A stretch of DNA of 64,000 bases. Source: Verrucomicrobium sp. BvORR106. Lineage in GTDB: Bacteria > Verrucomicrobiota > Verrucomicrobiia > Verrucomicrobiales > Verrucomicrobiaceae. The notes beneath the pieces were generated by a model. The model ran no database searches. It was not told where the DNA came from and saw nothing but the letters and a program-made list of their open reading frames with translations. Within the stretch, counting starts at the first letter, position 1, and each line of letters starts with the position of its first letter. The position numbers and the translations under genes are program-made. This document shows positions 18,001-25,344 of this stretch, piece after piece. The DNA lies in the NCBI RefSeq assembly GCF_000739655.1, contig NZ_BATR01000163.1, positions 1 through 64,000 of the forward strand, read 5' to 3'.

Positions 18001-20120
18001 AAAATGGTGCTACCGCTGTAAACATCTCGTTTGGGAACATTGCCCGCGCGCTCTCCGGCAGCGTTCTGGAGTTCACCCCACCTGCTGCTGGCAGCTACAG
18101 CACCACCGGCGGCGTGAACAATGCCCTCATCACCCACGATGGCACCGCCTCCGTCACCTGGGGCAAGAACGACTGGGCTGCCACCACCGCGGCAGTGGAT
18201 GGACGACGTCAGATCGTGGGACTCTCCAGCATTGTGGACGGCTACACTGCCAGCACATCCACAAGCCTGTCCGGCAACGCCGATGTGGTGCTGGGCGCAG
18301 GCATCATCACACTCGCAGCCAGTGCAGATACCAGCAGCCTCCGGTTCAATGCCGCACAGAGCAGCTACATCGGCATGAGTGACGGCATCACGCTCACCAC
18401 CGGAGGCATTCTCGTGGGAGAGGGCGTGGGCGCCCACACGACTTACATTGACGGTGGAACACTGCGAAGCAACTCCACTGGCCTGTCATTCACCACCTCC
18501 GACTTGGTGATCGTGCAGAACAATACCTTGGGCGATCTCATCATCACCGCGAACATCGACAACAACCTGGGTGGCACGAATACCAGCACATCTCTCACCA
18601 AGAGCGGTGCTGGCACCGTCATCCTGGACACGGCCACGCACAACTACTCTGGCACCACCAAGGTGATAGAAGGCACCTTGCACCTCCGCACGGGCAACAT
18701 CAACACCGCAGGTCAGTACACCCTCGGCGGAGGCGCTACCAGCGGCAAGTTTAAGATCGGCAACAACACCACCTCGATCCTGGTGTACTCAGACTGGCTG
18801 CAAATCGACGGCTATGGCACCCAGAACGCCCTCGTGGGGGGCGGGACGGTGCTCTCCACCTTCCTGCTGGATGGCTCCAACATCACCAGCGACTTCCGCA
18901 AAGGCTACATCGGCGGCGCCGGACAGTATGAGAACAACATCAGCATCCGCATGGCGGCCGACAACGCCCCGCTGATCCTGGGCGCGAACAACACCTATGC
19001 AGGAAAGACCACGATTTCCTTCGGCATCATCGAGGTGGAAAAGCTGGCCGACCTTGGTCAAGTCAGCTCTCTGGGCACCGGCACCTTCAACGGCACCGGC
19101 CTCACAGCAGACTCCGGCATCATTGACCTCTCGAACCGCACGACTGGCTCGACGGGTCTCAATGCCTACTCCGTGCTCCGCTACATCGGGAGCACGGACT
19201 CATCCACCAATCGCGTGGTCCGGATTTCAAACACTGATCTACCCAATGAGATCATTTCCGTCGTGGCCGTGCTCGAAAACAACGGCACCGGCACGGTGAA
19301 ATTCACCTCTGCGATGCAGGCAGCCGGGTCCAATCCGGTCGAGCGCCTCTTGCGTCTCAGCGGCACCAACACCGGAGCGAACTCCATCGTCAGCATTAAC
19401 AACCCGAGTGCAACCATCCTAACGCGCATTGAGAAGACTGGCACCGGTACCTGGGCCGTCACCGGCGCCAGCACCCACGGCGGCGGCACCAACATCCTGG
19501 CGGGAACCTTCCTGGCCATGAACACCGGTGGCAGCCCCGGATCCGCCACCGGCACTGGCAATGTCACCGTGGCCGCAGGAGCCACGCTGGGAGGCATCGG
19601 GCGGGTGGCACCGGGAACTGGTTCGAACATCACAGTCAATGGCATCGTCGCAGTGGGAGACTCCACCCTGGCCATCGCGCAGGCCGCCCGCCTCGAGATC
19701 GCCACCACTGGCAGTGGCACCCTCACCTTCAAGACCGGCAGCAGCCTCGCCCTCGACCTGCTCCATGGTCAGATGTTGGGAAACAACACCAGCGACGGCA
19801 CCGCGGCAGATGTCATGGTCATCAACGGCTCCCTGGTGATCGAAAGCGGGGCCACCCTGGTCATCAACAACCCCACGGACATGATGGAATGGGCGGTGAA
19901 CGACTCCTGGAAACTCTTTGACTGGTCCGGCCTCGGGTCCCGCACGGGAGAGTTCAGCCTCCTCTCCCTCCCAGGGCTGAGCGGCGATCTTTCGTGGGAC
20001 ACCAGCAAACTCTACACGGATGGCATCATCTCCATCACCAACGTCCCCGAACCGGGCAGGATGGTGCTGCTGATGGTGGCTCTGGCGGCGGGAGTGATGA
20101 GGAGGAGAAGGCGTGCTTAG
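15090..20120 (+). CDS. Giant autotransporter-associated beta-strand repeat protein with PEP-CTERM tail (second copy)
   Basis: This 1676-residue protein has the same plan as the one at 1853. A signal peptide (about residues 1-23, ending L-A-Q) comes first. A long Gly/Thr/Ser/Asn-rich beta-helical body follows, with PATR-type units such as I-T-G-I-N-T-Y-T-G-K-T-T-F (about residue 305) and further A-N-N-T-Y-A-G-K-T-T-I-type repeats. It ends in a PEP-CTERM signal: N-V-P-E-P-G, a hydrophobic helix, then R-R-R-R-R. The C-terminal region before the signal (L-V-I-N-N-P-T-D-M, then D-S-W-K-L-F-D-W) resembles the corresponding D-A-W-Q-L-I-D-W segment of the first giant, so the two are paralogues with a shared C-terminal module. 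It is probably exported and anchored or released by an exosortase. The function is unknown; adhesin or biofilm matrix protein are plausible. Confidence 0.92.
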   Translation: MRHITFVFFPLLVCTILTLPGLAQTLTFDGVPTPANSGAQNGGGDWNTTALNWYDLTLNQNVSWANNGTTDAAFGNTNSVTGGTINLTENIFVRNMRFNSLQSGPTLTGGMTHTFSSTNGSTLNFADSAVIIAAENSSSGSGTILFINFNLAVKAHNLTMARDTGTLSATFQYLRFANDNDLTGTLTLQSAPDLTKGIFLLTAGNNTIEGLDKVVVQAGSVLATSGTGQTYVTDIHLAGNGVGNGAIRVDSANMTFTGEIVLTADAGIMTNASAGNATISGGISEQGGSFGFARFASAVDTILTITGINTYTGKTTFGRSGSVAGGITTLDFNGAGAPEDDILYHNVATAGILELIGGSYGRAALVLQGKDGAANSQRFGNLSVNGTRSTLTLISGTAGTMDISLGTISRVLASSTLAIVTPASGTITTTQANGLIGPWATIADASGNGGWAQASNGVVTRFNGTTTHALGSTLNSYTATTDLQLSNASRAVVTNSGSASVATISQTDAVSKRLLDIGTGNQLQLGQTAGIQITGGAKDLIVGRVGSAGKLTAGTATGASLFLTNMSPSATLTIHSQIVNNAAGPVNLYINGSGNVVLDGDNTFTGSVQIASGSLEIRHPGALGTTAGSTSVLAGAALRLSGGVSSAEAISIAGNGVNNDGALRSVGGSNTLTGLLTLAGPGRINVDTGTLTLQGATLATNVITVSSTSNTLTFGGAGTLVVNGRINSSTGTAFTKDGSGLMIVNGDNAFTTATAVSNGILRIGHVNALGTAAGATTVSGTGAVELSGNGWSIAETFTLGSTGTSLGGGLRSTGGNNSLTGLITVNNASRIQSLDGTLTLDVASGSAIIKDNSSTNRALAFGGTGNILVLDAISRQSTGIFSITKDGSGTLTLRAASNYDGTTTLGGGELHLDFADAGVSTNLLYNGLSTPGALTITGSTLRVTGRSGTTTSQQFGNLAIGVGQSYITTVQNGATAVNISFGNIARALSGSVLEFTPPAAGSYSTTGGVNNALITHDGTASVTWGKNDWAATTAAVDGRRQIVGLSSIVDGYTASTSTSLSGNADVVLGAGIITLAASADTSSLRFNAAQSSYIGMSDGITLTTGGILVGEGVGAHTTYIDGGTLRSNSTGLSFTTSDLVIVQNNTLGDLIITANIDNNLGGTNTSTSLTKSGAGTVILDTATHNYSGTTKVIEGTLHLRTGNINTAGQYTLGGGATSGKFKIGNNTTSILVYSDWLQIDGYGTQNALVGGGTVLSTFLLDGSNITSDFRKGYIGGAGQYENNISIRMAADNAPLILGANNTYAGKTTISFGIIEVEKLADLGQVSSLGTGTFNGTGLTADSGIIDLSNRTTGSTGLNAYSVLRYIGSTDSSTNRVVRISNTDLPNEIISVVAVLENNGTGTVKFTSAMQAAGSNPVERLLRLSGTNTGANSIVSINNPSATILTRIEKTGTGTWAVTGASTHGGGTNILAGTFLAMNTGGSPGSATGTGNVTVAAGATLGGIGRVAPGTGSNITVNGIVAVGDSTLAIAQAARLEIATTGSGTLTFKTGSSLALDLLHGQMLGNNTSDGTAADVMVINGSLVIESGATLVINNPTDMMEWAVNDSWKLFDWSGLGSRTGEFSLLSLPGLSGDLSWDTSKLYTDGIISITNVPEPGRMVLLMVALAAGVMRRRRRA

Positions 20121-20228
20121 CGCTTGGTTCTTTGAAGGCGAGGCTCTGTTTGTTTCAAACAGCTTCCTCCGGGATCCAGATTGACATCCATTTGGCCTCG
20201 TCACGAGACACTACATTCGTTGGCCCTC

Positions 20229-20345
20229 GAACCCGGAGGGTTCACCAAGAATAGCCACGGGGAAGCGAGCGTAGCGAGTGCAACCCATGGAATAGGGCAC
20301 CCCGTATTCTACGGCGGAGCGGTAGGCCCATCGGGTGCAAATCGC
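20229..20345. repeat. Candidate intergenic palindromic repeat
   Basis: The gap after the second giant holds a small hairpin (GAACCC, GGA, GGGTTC at 20229-20243). It is followed by AATAGCCACGGGG, GCGAGCGTAGCGAG and a GCACCC...GGGTGC-type pairing in the last 50 bases. This string of G/C palindromes around a GCGAGCG-TAGCGAG core resembles intergenic repeats I know from Planctomycetes and Verrucomicrobia. Only one copy is in the window, so repeat status is inferred. It may also act as a structure between the convergent genes 15090-20120 and 20359-21201. Confidence 0.4.
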
Positions 20346-20358
20346 CAAACCGCGCCCT

Positions 20359-21201
20359 CTAACCGAACAACTTCGTCAGCGCCTCACGCATCACGCCCTT
20401 GTCCGGTGAAACCCCAGACCAATACTCAATGTTGGTCGCACCCTGGTTCACCAGCATACCCAGACCGTCCAGCACCTTGCAGCCCAGATTCTCCGCCTCT
20501 TTGAACAGTCGGGTGTAGGGAGGGTTGGGAATGACATCCGCCACCACCATTTTGGGCTTCAAGGTGGCCAGATCGATCTCCGGCATGGCATCCACGTCCG
20601 GATACAGTCCGATGGAGGTCGCGTTCACCACCACTCCAGCATCCTCGGGGATGGCGAAAGGTCCCGTCCACGGTGCGAACACCGCCGCAGCGGGCGTGTT
20701 CCGTGTGACGTGCGTTGTCAGCTCCATACCGCGATCCTCGGAGCGGTTCACGATGGTGAATTTCCTCGCTCCCGCGAGGGCCAGCTCCACGGCGATGGCC
20801 CGAGCCGCGCCTCCGGCACCCAAGATGACGACATGCTGGCCACTGGGGTCAGCCACCTCCTGAAGGCTGTTGAGGAAACCTTTGCCGTCAGTGTTCTCCC
20901 CGATCCACTGGTCCCCGCGTTTCACCGCGCAGTTGACCGCGCCAATCAGCCTCGCCGATTCCCCCAGCCCGTCCAAATGCTCGATCACCGCCACCTTGTG
21001 GGGCAGGCTGCAGTTGAATCCCACGTACCCCTGGGCCTTGGCCCCGCGCACGGCGTCTGCCAGATCCTCCGGAGCCACCTCCATGTTCACATAGAGATAA
21101 TGCAGCCCGTGGTGACGGAACGCCGCCTCCATCATCACCACAGTGGGGTTTTCAGCGACAGGCTTGGCAAAACAGCCAGTGAGGGTGGGCAGAAAGTTCA
21201 T
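20359..21201 (-). CDS. aroE: Shikimate dehydrogenase-like protein (AroE family)
   Basis: This 280-residue protein has AroE length and folds. The catalytic lysine lies in N-C-S-L-P-H-K (K69), the partner aspartate in E-N-T-D-G-K-G-F (D105), and the NAD(P) loop is G-A-G-G-A-A-R-A (128-135). A late G-L-G-M-L-V-N-Q-G-A segment is also typical. AroE reduces 3-dehydroshikimate to shikimate with NADPH. What is odd is the N-terminus: the usual H-S-x-S-P, whose serines bind the substrate carboxylate, is replaced by A-E-N-P-T-V (residues 16-21). Substrate specificity may therefore differ, or this may be a lineage-specific form. No other aromatic-pathway gene is adjacent. Confidence 0.85.
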   Translation of the reverse strand: MNFLPTLTGCFAKPVAENPTVVMMEAAFRHHGLHYLYVNMEVAPEDLADAVRGAKAQGYVGFNCSLPHKVAVIEHLDGLGESARLIGAVNCAVKRGDQWIGENTDGKGFLNSLQEVADPSGQHVVILGAGGAARAIAVELALAGARKFTIVNRSEDRGMELTTHVTRNTPAAAVFAPWTGPFAIPEDAGVVVNATSIGLYPDVDAMPEIDLATLKPKMVVADVIPNPPYTRLFKEAENLGCKVLDGLGMLVNQGATNIEYWSGVSPDKGVMREALTKLFG

Positions 21202-21317
21202 GCTGCGACAGGCGGTGCATACAGGACGAACCGACCGAGTCCAGACTTTCGATCCATCGAGTAAAGATCATGACTCCCGGATTGTTTCCTTGTCAACCGT
21301 TGCGTAAACTGGCGCTG

Positions 21318-23888
21318 ATGAACGGTGTCTCCCTCCCGCCAATCCCGGCCCTGACCTTGTCGGCTGGACTTGCCCTGCTGTTGATGGCCCCTGCCTGGGG
21401 CCAGAACGGGAACGGCGGCACCTCGAAAGAAAAAATTGAGTCCCCTGCCGTGGCGGACACCGCCCTGAAGGTAGACCTTTTTGCCAGCGATCCACTACTA
21501 CGCACGCCCATCGGGCTGACGTTCACCCAAGACGGCAAGTTGCTCGTCATCGAAAGCAACACCCACTTCCGCCCTCCCGGCTACCAGGGACCCGAGCACG
21601 ACCGCATTCTCTGGCTGGAAGACGCCGACAAAGACGGCAAGGCCGAAAAGGCCAATGTGTTCTTTGAGGGCACCAGCATGACGATGGATCTGGCCACGGC
21701 TCCGGATGGCTCCGTCTATGTGGCCACGCGCAATGAGATCCTCCGGCTGCGGGATGCAGACGGGGATGGCAAGGCTGAGCAGGTGGACCGCAAGCTCGTC
21801 TTCCTGGAGTCGGAAGGAAACTACCCTCACAACGGCCTGGGCGGGCTGGCCTTCGACGGCAATGGTGGCCTTTACTTTGGGCTGGGAGAGAATCTCGGCG
21901 CCGCCTACACAGTGTTGGGTTCAGACGGCAGCAAGCACAGCGATCAAGGAGAAGGCGGAAACATCTTCCACGTCACCATCGAGGGAGCCAAGCTCCGCCG
22001 CATCGCCACCGGCTTCTGGAACCCCTTTGGAGTCTGTGTCGATTCCTGGGGCGATCTCTTCGCCACCGACAATGATCCTGACTCCCGTCCGCCCTGCCGT
22101 CTGCACCATGTCATCGAAGGGGGCGACTACGGCTACCAGTTCCGCTATGGCCGCAGCGGTCTGCACCCCTTCATCAGTTGGGACGGGGAACTCCCCGGCA
22201 CCCTGCCCATGCTTGCCGCCACGGGCGAGGCCCCATGCGACATCACCTTCTACGCCCCGAATGCCACCAAGGGCTTCCGGGGGCTTTCCGCCCCCTGGCA
22301 TGGCAGCCTGCTGGTTGCCTCCTGGGTGGATCACACCATCGAGGCCTACAGCTTGCCGGACACGGCCCATGCCTACCTCCCCGCGGAAAAGAAGGTCCTG
22401 GTTCATGGTGGCAACGATTTCCGCCCAGTCGCCTTTGCCACGGCTCCCGATGGCTCCCTCTATGTGAGTGACTGGGTGAAGCGAGACTACGAACTCCACG
22501 GCAAGGGACGCATCTGGCGAATCTCAGCCAAAAAGGTGACCGACCTAAAGGGCCCGCTCGCTGTGAAAAGCGGCGTCGCCTGGAAACAGGAACAACTCGA
22601 CAAAATCCTGAAGAAGGAAAAGGTCACCGCCCTGGAGGCTGCCGAGTGGCTCAATGACCCCAATCCGTGGACCTTCTCCGCCGCCATCACCCGGTTGGCC
22701 AGGGAGCAGGACCTCCTTTGGATTCTCAAGGACAACAAGCTCCCCTACCCACGCCAGCGACAGGGATTGCTCCTCGCGCTCAGCCGCGACGCCAAGCGCA
22801 CGGGAGCCGAGCCTCTGCTGCTGCCCAGGGAATTCCTGGCCGACACGGATCCCACCGTCCGCCTCCTGGCTTTGAAGTGGGTTTCGGACAACCGGATGGC
22901 GGACTATAAGGCAGACGTAGAAAAACTCCTGACCGACCCCGAACTCACCCCCGCTCTCTTTTACGCCGGCGTCACCGCCCTGGGGCGGCTGGAGTCAGAG
23001 CAGCTCCAGGAGCCAGATCTCATCAAGCGATTGAAGGCACGGCTGGCAGATGCCCAGACCCCGTTCCGACTCAAGCGTGCCGCTCTGGAAATCCTCCCAG
23101 ATCGCGAACATCAACTTCTGGCTTCCGATCTCGCTCCCCTCTTGAACGAAGGCGACGGCAGCTTCCAGGAGTTTGTCACCCAGATCATTGGCTCCCTCCG
23201 CGACAACAATCGCGAAGGCCTCCTCAGACAAGTGGCGTTTGATCCCAAGAAGTCCCCGGAAGCAAGATCTGCCGCCTTGATGCGCATGACTTTGAATGAG
23301 GAGGACAAGAAGGCTCTCGGCATCCTCAACATGGACTCCGCCCCCGTCATGAAGCGCGCCAAGGAGCTCGCCATGAGCGATGCCCCGCTTCCGCCCCCAC
23401 CAACCGGCCGTCCACCGCTCAACGACATTCCCGCGTGGGAGAAGTATCTGGCCGCGGTGCCGGGCAAGACCGACCTTGCGCAGGGACGCGAGGTTTTCTT
23501 CCACCCCAAACTTGGCGGCTGTGTGCTCTGCCACCGCATGGACGGTGTGGGCAGCCCGGCCGGCCCCAACCTCTCCACCATCGGCGCCGCCAAGTCGCCC
23601 GATTATATCCTTGAATCCCTGCTCCAGCCCAGCCGCAATGTCCCGCCCCAGTACGAATCCTACAACCTGACCACGAGCGAGGGGAAAGCCCGTACCGCCT
23701 TCCAGCTGATGGAGCGCGGCAACGTCCACACCTACATCGGCCTCGACGGCCGGCCGTTTGATGTGAAGATTGAGGAAATCACCAAACGCGAGCACCTCCC
23801 CGTTTCCATCATGCCCGAGGGCATGGTCGCCCGTCTCAGCGATGTGCAGATCCGGGATCTTGTGGAGTATCTGAAGTCGAAGAAATAG
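21318..23888 (+). CDS. PVC-type membrane-bound dehydrogenase with C-terminal CxxCH haem domain
   Basis: From the ATG at 21318 the product has 856 residues. After a signal peptide (ending near A-W-G-Q) comes a glucose/sorbosone-dehydrogenase-like propeller of the PVC N-terminal type (about residues 35-400: F-A-S-D-P-L-L-R-T-P-I-G, H-N-G-L-G-G-L, D-P-D-S-R-P-P). A helical HEAT-like middle (about 430-670) follows. The C-terminal cytochrome domain carries C-V-L-C-H at about residues 735-739 and a likely distal Met in S-I-M-P-E-G-M. Such proteins are predicted periplasmic oxidoreductases in Planctomycetes and Verrucomicrobia, often tied to sugar or polysaccharide breakdown; the substrate is unknown. 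The frame is open to 21270, but the ATG at 21318 fits the signal peptide better. It is divergent from the AroE-like gene. Confidence 0.9.
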   Translation: MNGVSLPPIPALTLSAGLALLLMAPAWGQNGNGGTSKEKIESPAVADTALKVDLFASDPLLRTPIGLTFTQDGKLLVIESNTHFRPPGYQGPEHDRILWLEDADKDGKAEKANVFFEGTSMTMDLATAPDGSVYVATRNEILRLRDADGDGKAEQVDRKLVFLESEGNYPHNGLGGLAFDGNGGLYFGLGENLGAAYTVLGSDGSKHSDQGEGGNIFHVTIEGAKLRRIATGFWNPFGVCVDSWGDLFATDNDPDSRPPCRLHHVIEGGDYGYQFRYGRSGLHPFISWDGELPGTLPMLAATGEAPCDITFYAPNATKGFRGLSAPWHGSLLVASWVDHTIEAYSLPDTAHAYLPAEKKVLVHGGNDFRPVAFATAPDGSLYVSDWVKRDYELHGKGRIWRISAKKVTDLKGPLAVKSGVAWKQEQLDKILKKEKVTALEAAEWLNDPNPWTFSAAITRLAREQDLLWILKDNKLPYPRQRQGLLLALSRDAKRTGAEPLLLPREFLADTDPTVRLLALKWVSDNRMADYKADVEKLLTDPELTPALFYAGVTALGRLESEQLQEPDLIKRLKARLADAQTPFRLKRAALEILPDREHQLLASDLAPLLNEGDGSFQEFVTQIIGSLRDNNREGLLRQVAFDPKKSPEARSAALMRMTLNEEDKKALGILNMDSAPVMKRAKELAMSDAPLPPPPTGRPPLNDIPAWEKYLAAVPGKTDLAQGREVFFHPKLGGCVLCHRMDGVGSPAGPNLSTIGAAKSPDYILESLLQPSRNVPPQYESYNLTTSEGKARTAFQLMERGNVHTYIGLDGRPFDVKIEEITKREHLPVSIMPEGMVARLSDVQIRDLVEYLKSKK

Positions 23889-23961
23889 CAACGGTTCAGG
23901 CTGAGGTGCTGGAGCGGCCAACAATTCCAGGCCCATTCCCGCATTCCTCTCCGCTCCCGCC

Positions 23962-24026
23962 CCGACGGGGACCGTCGGACTACTCCCGCAGCGCCGCCTC
24001 AGGTGTAGTCCGGTTGTCCCAACCGG
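23962..24026. repeat. REPIN: inverted pair of GTAG-type REP palindromes
   Basis: Two palindromic units face each other. On the plus strand 24005-24026 reads GTAG-TC, then CCGGTT, GTCCC, AACCGG-type pairing. The unit at 23962-23983, read on the minus strand, is GTAG-TC followed by CGACGG, TCC, CCGTCG-type pairing. Flanks and loop are conserved, while the three variable stem positions differ in a compensatory way (ACG/CGT versus GTT/AAC). A GTAG tetranucleotide plus hairpin in inverted pairs about 20 bases apart is the standard REPIN form, normally mobilised by a RAYT. The rest of 23889-24173 shows nothing else. Confidence 0.72.
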
Positions 24027-24173
24027 CTCAGTTGCCGCAGAGCGATACGCCCAAGCCACCGTTCCCCATGTTCCGCAGCCCCGTCTGCCAATGGCGTCAC
24101 TTCTCCCGGATCACCTCTCCCCGCCAAAACCTCAGGCCTTGCGCCTTGTGTCTTCCAGTCTTGCGTCTCTCTC

Positions 24174-25250
24174 CTACTGCCTCATGATCAGCACATCCTC
24201 AGTCCGTGCCATCAGCCGCAGTTCATCAGGGCTGGGTTGGTACAGCGTGGAGGGATTCATCTCGCTGATGCGGAGCAGCGTCCCGTCCCGGGTGCAGAGT
24301 TCATACTGCACCATCTCACCCAGGTAGGTGGTCTCGATGATGTTCCCGAAGAAGCGATTGGGGGAATCCCCCACCTCTCCCAAGAAGAGGGCCTCGGGCC
24401 GGATCGACAAGGTAACCGGCTGTCCTGCCACGGGCACAAACTCCCCGCTCGGGCTGCCTCGCAGCATGCCACAGGGGGTGTCCACGTCCCAGAGACCATG
24501 CCGGTAGCTCTGTTGTTTCACCGTACCATTGATCAGGTTCGTCTCGCCAATGAAGGCCGCCACCATCTTGCTGGCCGGCTGGCAATAGATCTGCGGAGGG
24601 GTTCCCACCTGCACGATCCTTCCTCCATCCATCACGGCCATCCGGTCCGCCATGCTCAGAGCCTCCTTCTGGTCGTGGGTCACATAGACCGCCGTCAGTC
24701 CAGAGTCGCGGCAGATCCTGCGGATCTCGGAGCGCATCTCAATGCGCAAACGCGCGTCCAGATTGGAGAGCGGTTCATCGAGCAGCAACACTTGCGGACG
24801 CACCACCAGTGCCCGGGCCAGAGCCACACGCTGCTGCTGCCCTCCGCTGAGTTGTGAAATGCGCCGATCCCCCAGCCCGTCCATCTTCACCATGGCAAGT
24901 GCGTCCTCCACCCGCTGGTCAATCTCCTTGGCCGGACGGCGACGCTCCTCCAGACCAAACGCCACGTTCGCCGCCACATCCATGTGGGGCCAGAGGGCAT
25001 AACTCTGGAACATCATGGCCGCCCCGCGCCGATGCGGCGGCAGGCCGCTGACGTCTTCCCCGTCAAAAAGCACCTGCCCCTTGTCCGGCCGGTAAAAGCC
25101 CGCGATGTGGCGCAGCAAAGTGGTTTTTCCACAGCCGCTCGGCCCGAGCAAGAAGAACATCTCCCCACGCAGGATCTCCAGGCTCACGTCATTCAGCCCG
25201 AAGACTTGGCCGAACCGTTTTGTGACGTGCTTGATGGAAATCGAAACCAT
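24174..25250 (-). CDS. ABC transporter ATP-binding protein (PotA/FbpC/UgpC class), orphan
   Basis: This 358-residue ATPase has every motif of an importer ATPase. Walker A is G-P-S-G-C-G-K-T (36-43), the Q-loop glutamine is at 81, the signature is L-S-G-G-Q (133-137), Walker B is V-L-L-L-D-E-P (153-159) and the switch histidine is in V-T-H-D (H191). The C-terminal 110 residues form a TOBE-type regulatory domain (S-I-R-P-E-A near 290). This class powers uptake of polyamines, iron, phosphonates or sugars together with two permeases and a binding protein, none of which lies nearby. The substrate cannot be assigned. The ATG at 25250 gives the usual start. Confidence 0.9.
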   Translation of the reverse strand: MVSISIKHVTKRFGQVFGLNDVSLEILRGEMFFLLGPSGCGKTTLLRHIAGFYRPDKGQVLFDGEDVSGLPPHRRGAAMMFQSYALWPHMDVAANVAFGLEERRRPAKEIDQRVEDALAMVKMDGLGDRRISQLSGGQQQRVALARALVVRPQVLLLDEPLSNLDARLRIEMRSEIRRICRDSGLTAVYVTHDQKEALSMADRMAVMDGGRIVQVGTPPQIYCQPASKMVAAFIGETNLINGTVKQQSYRHGLWDVDTPCGMLRGSPSGEFVPVAGQPVTLSIRPEALFLGEVGDSPNRFFGNIIETTYLGEMVQYELCTRDGTLLRISEMNPSTLYQPSPDELRLMARTEDVLIMRQ

Positions 25251-25344
25251 CCCGCTTTCTAGTGGGTCTCAAGGGTGGTGGCAAGCAACGAACCTCACAA
25301 CCTGACCGGAGCCTCAAGCCCCGGTATCAGCTGCATGCTGCCTG

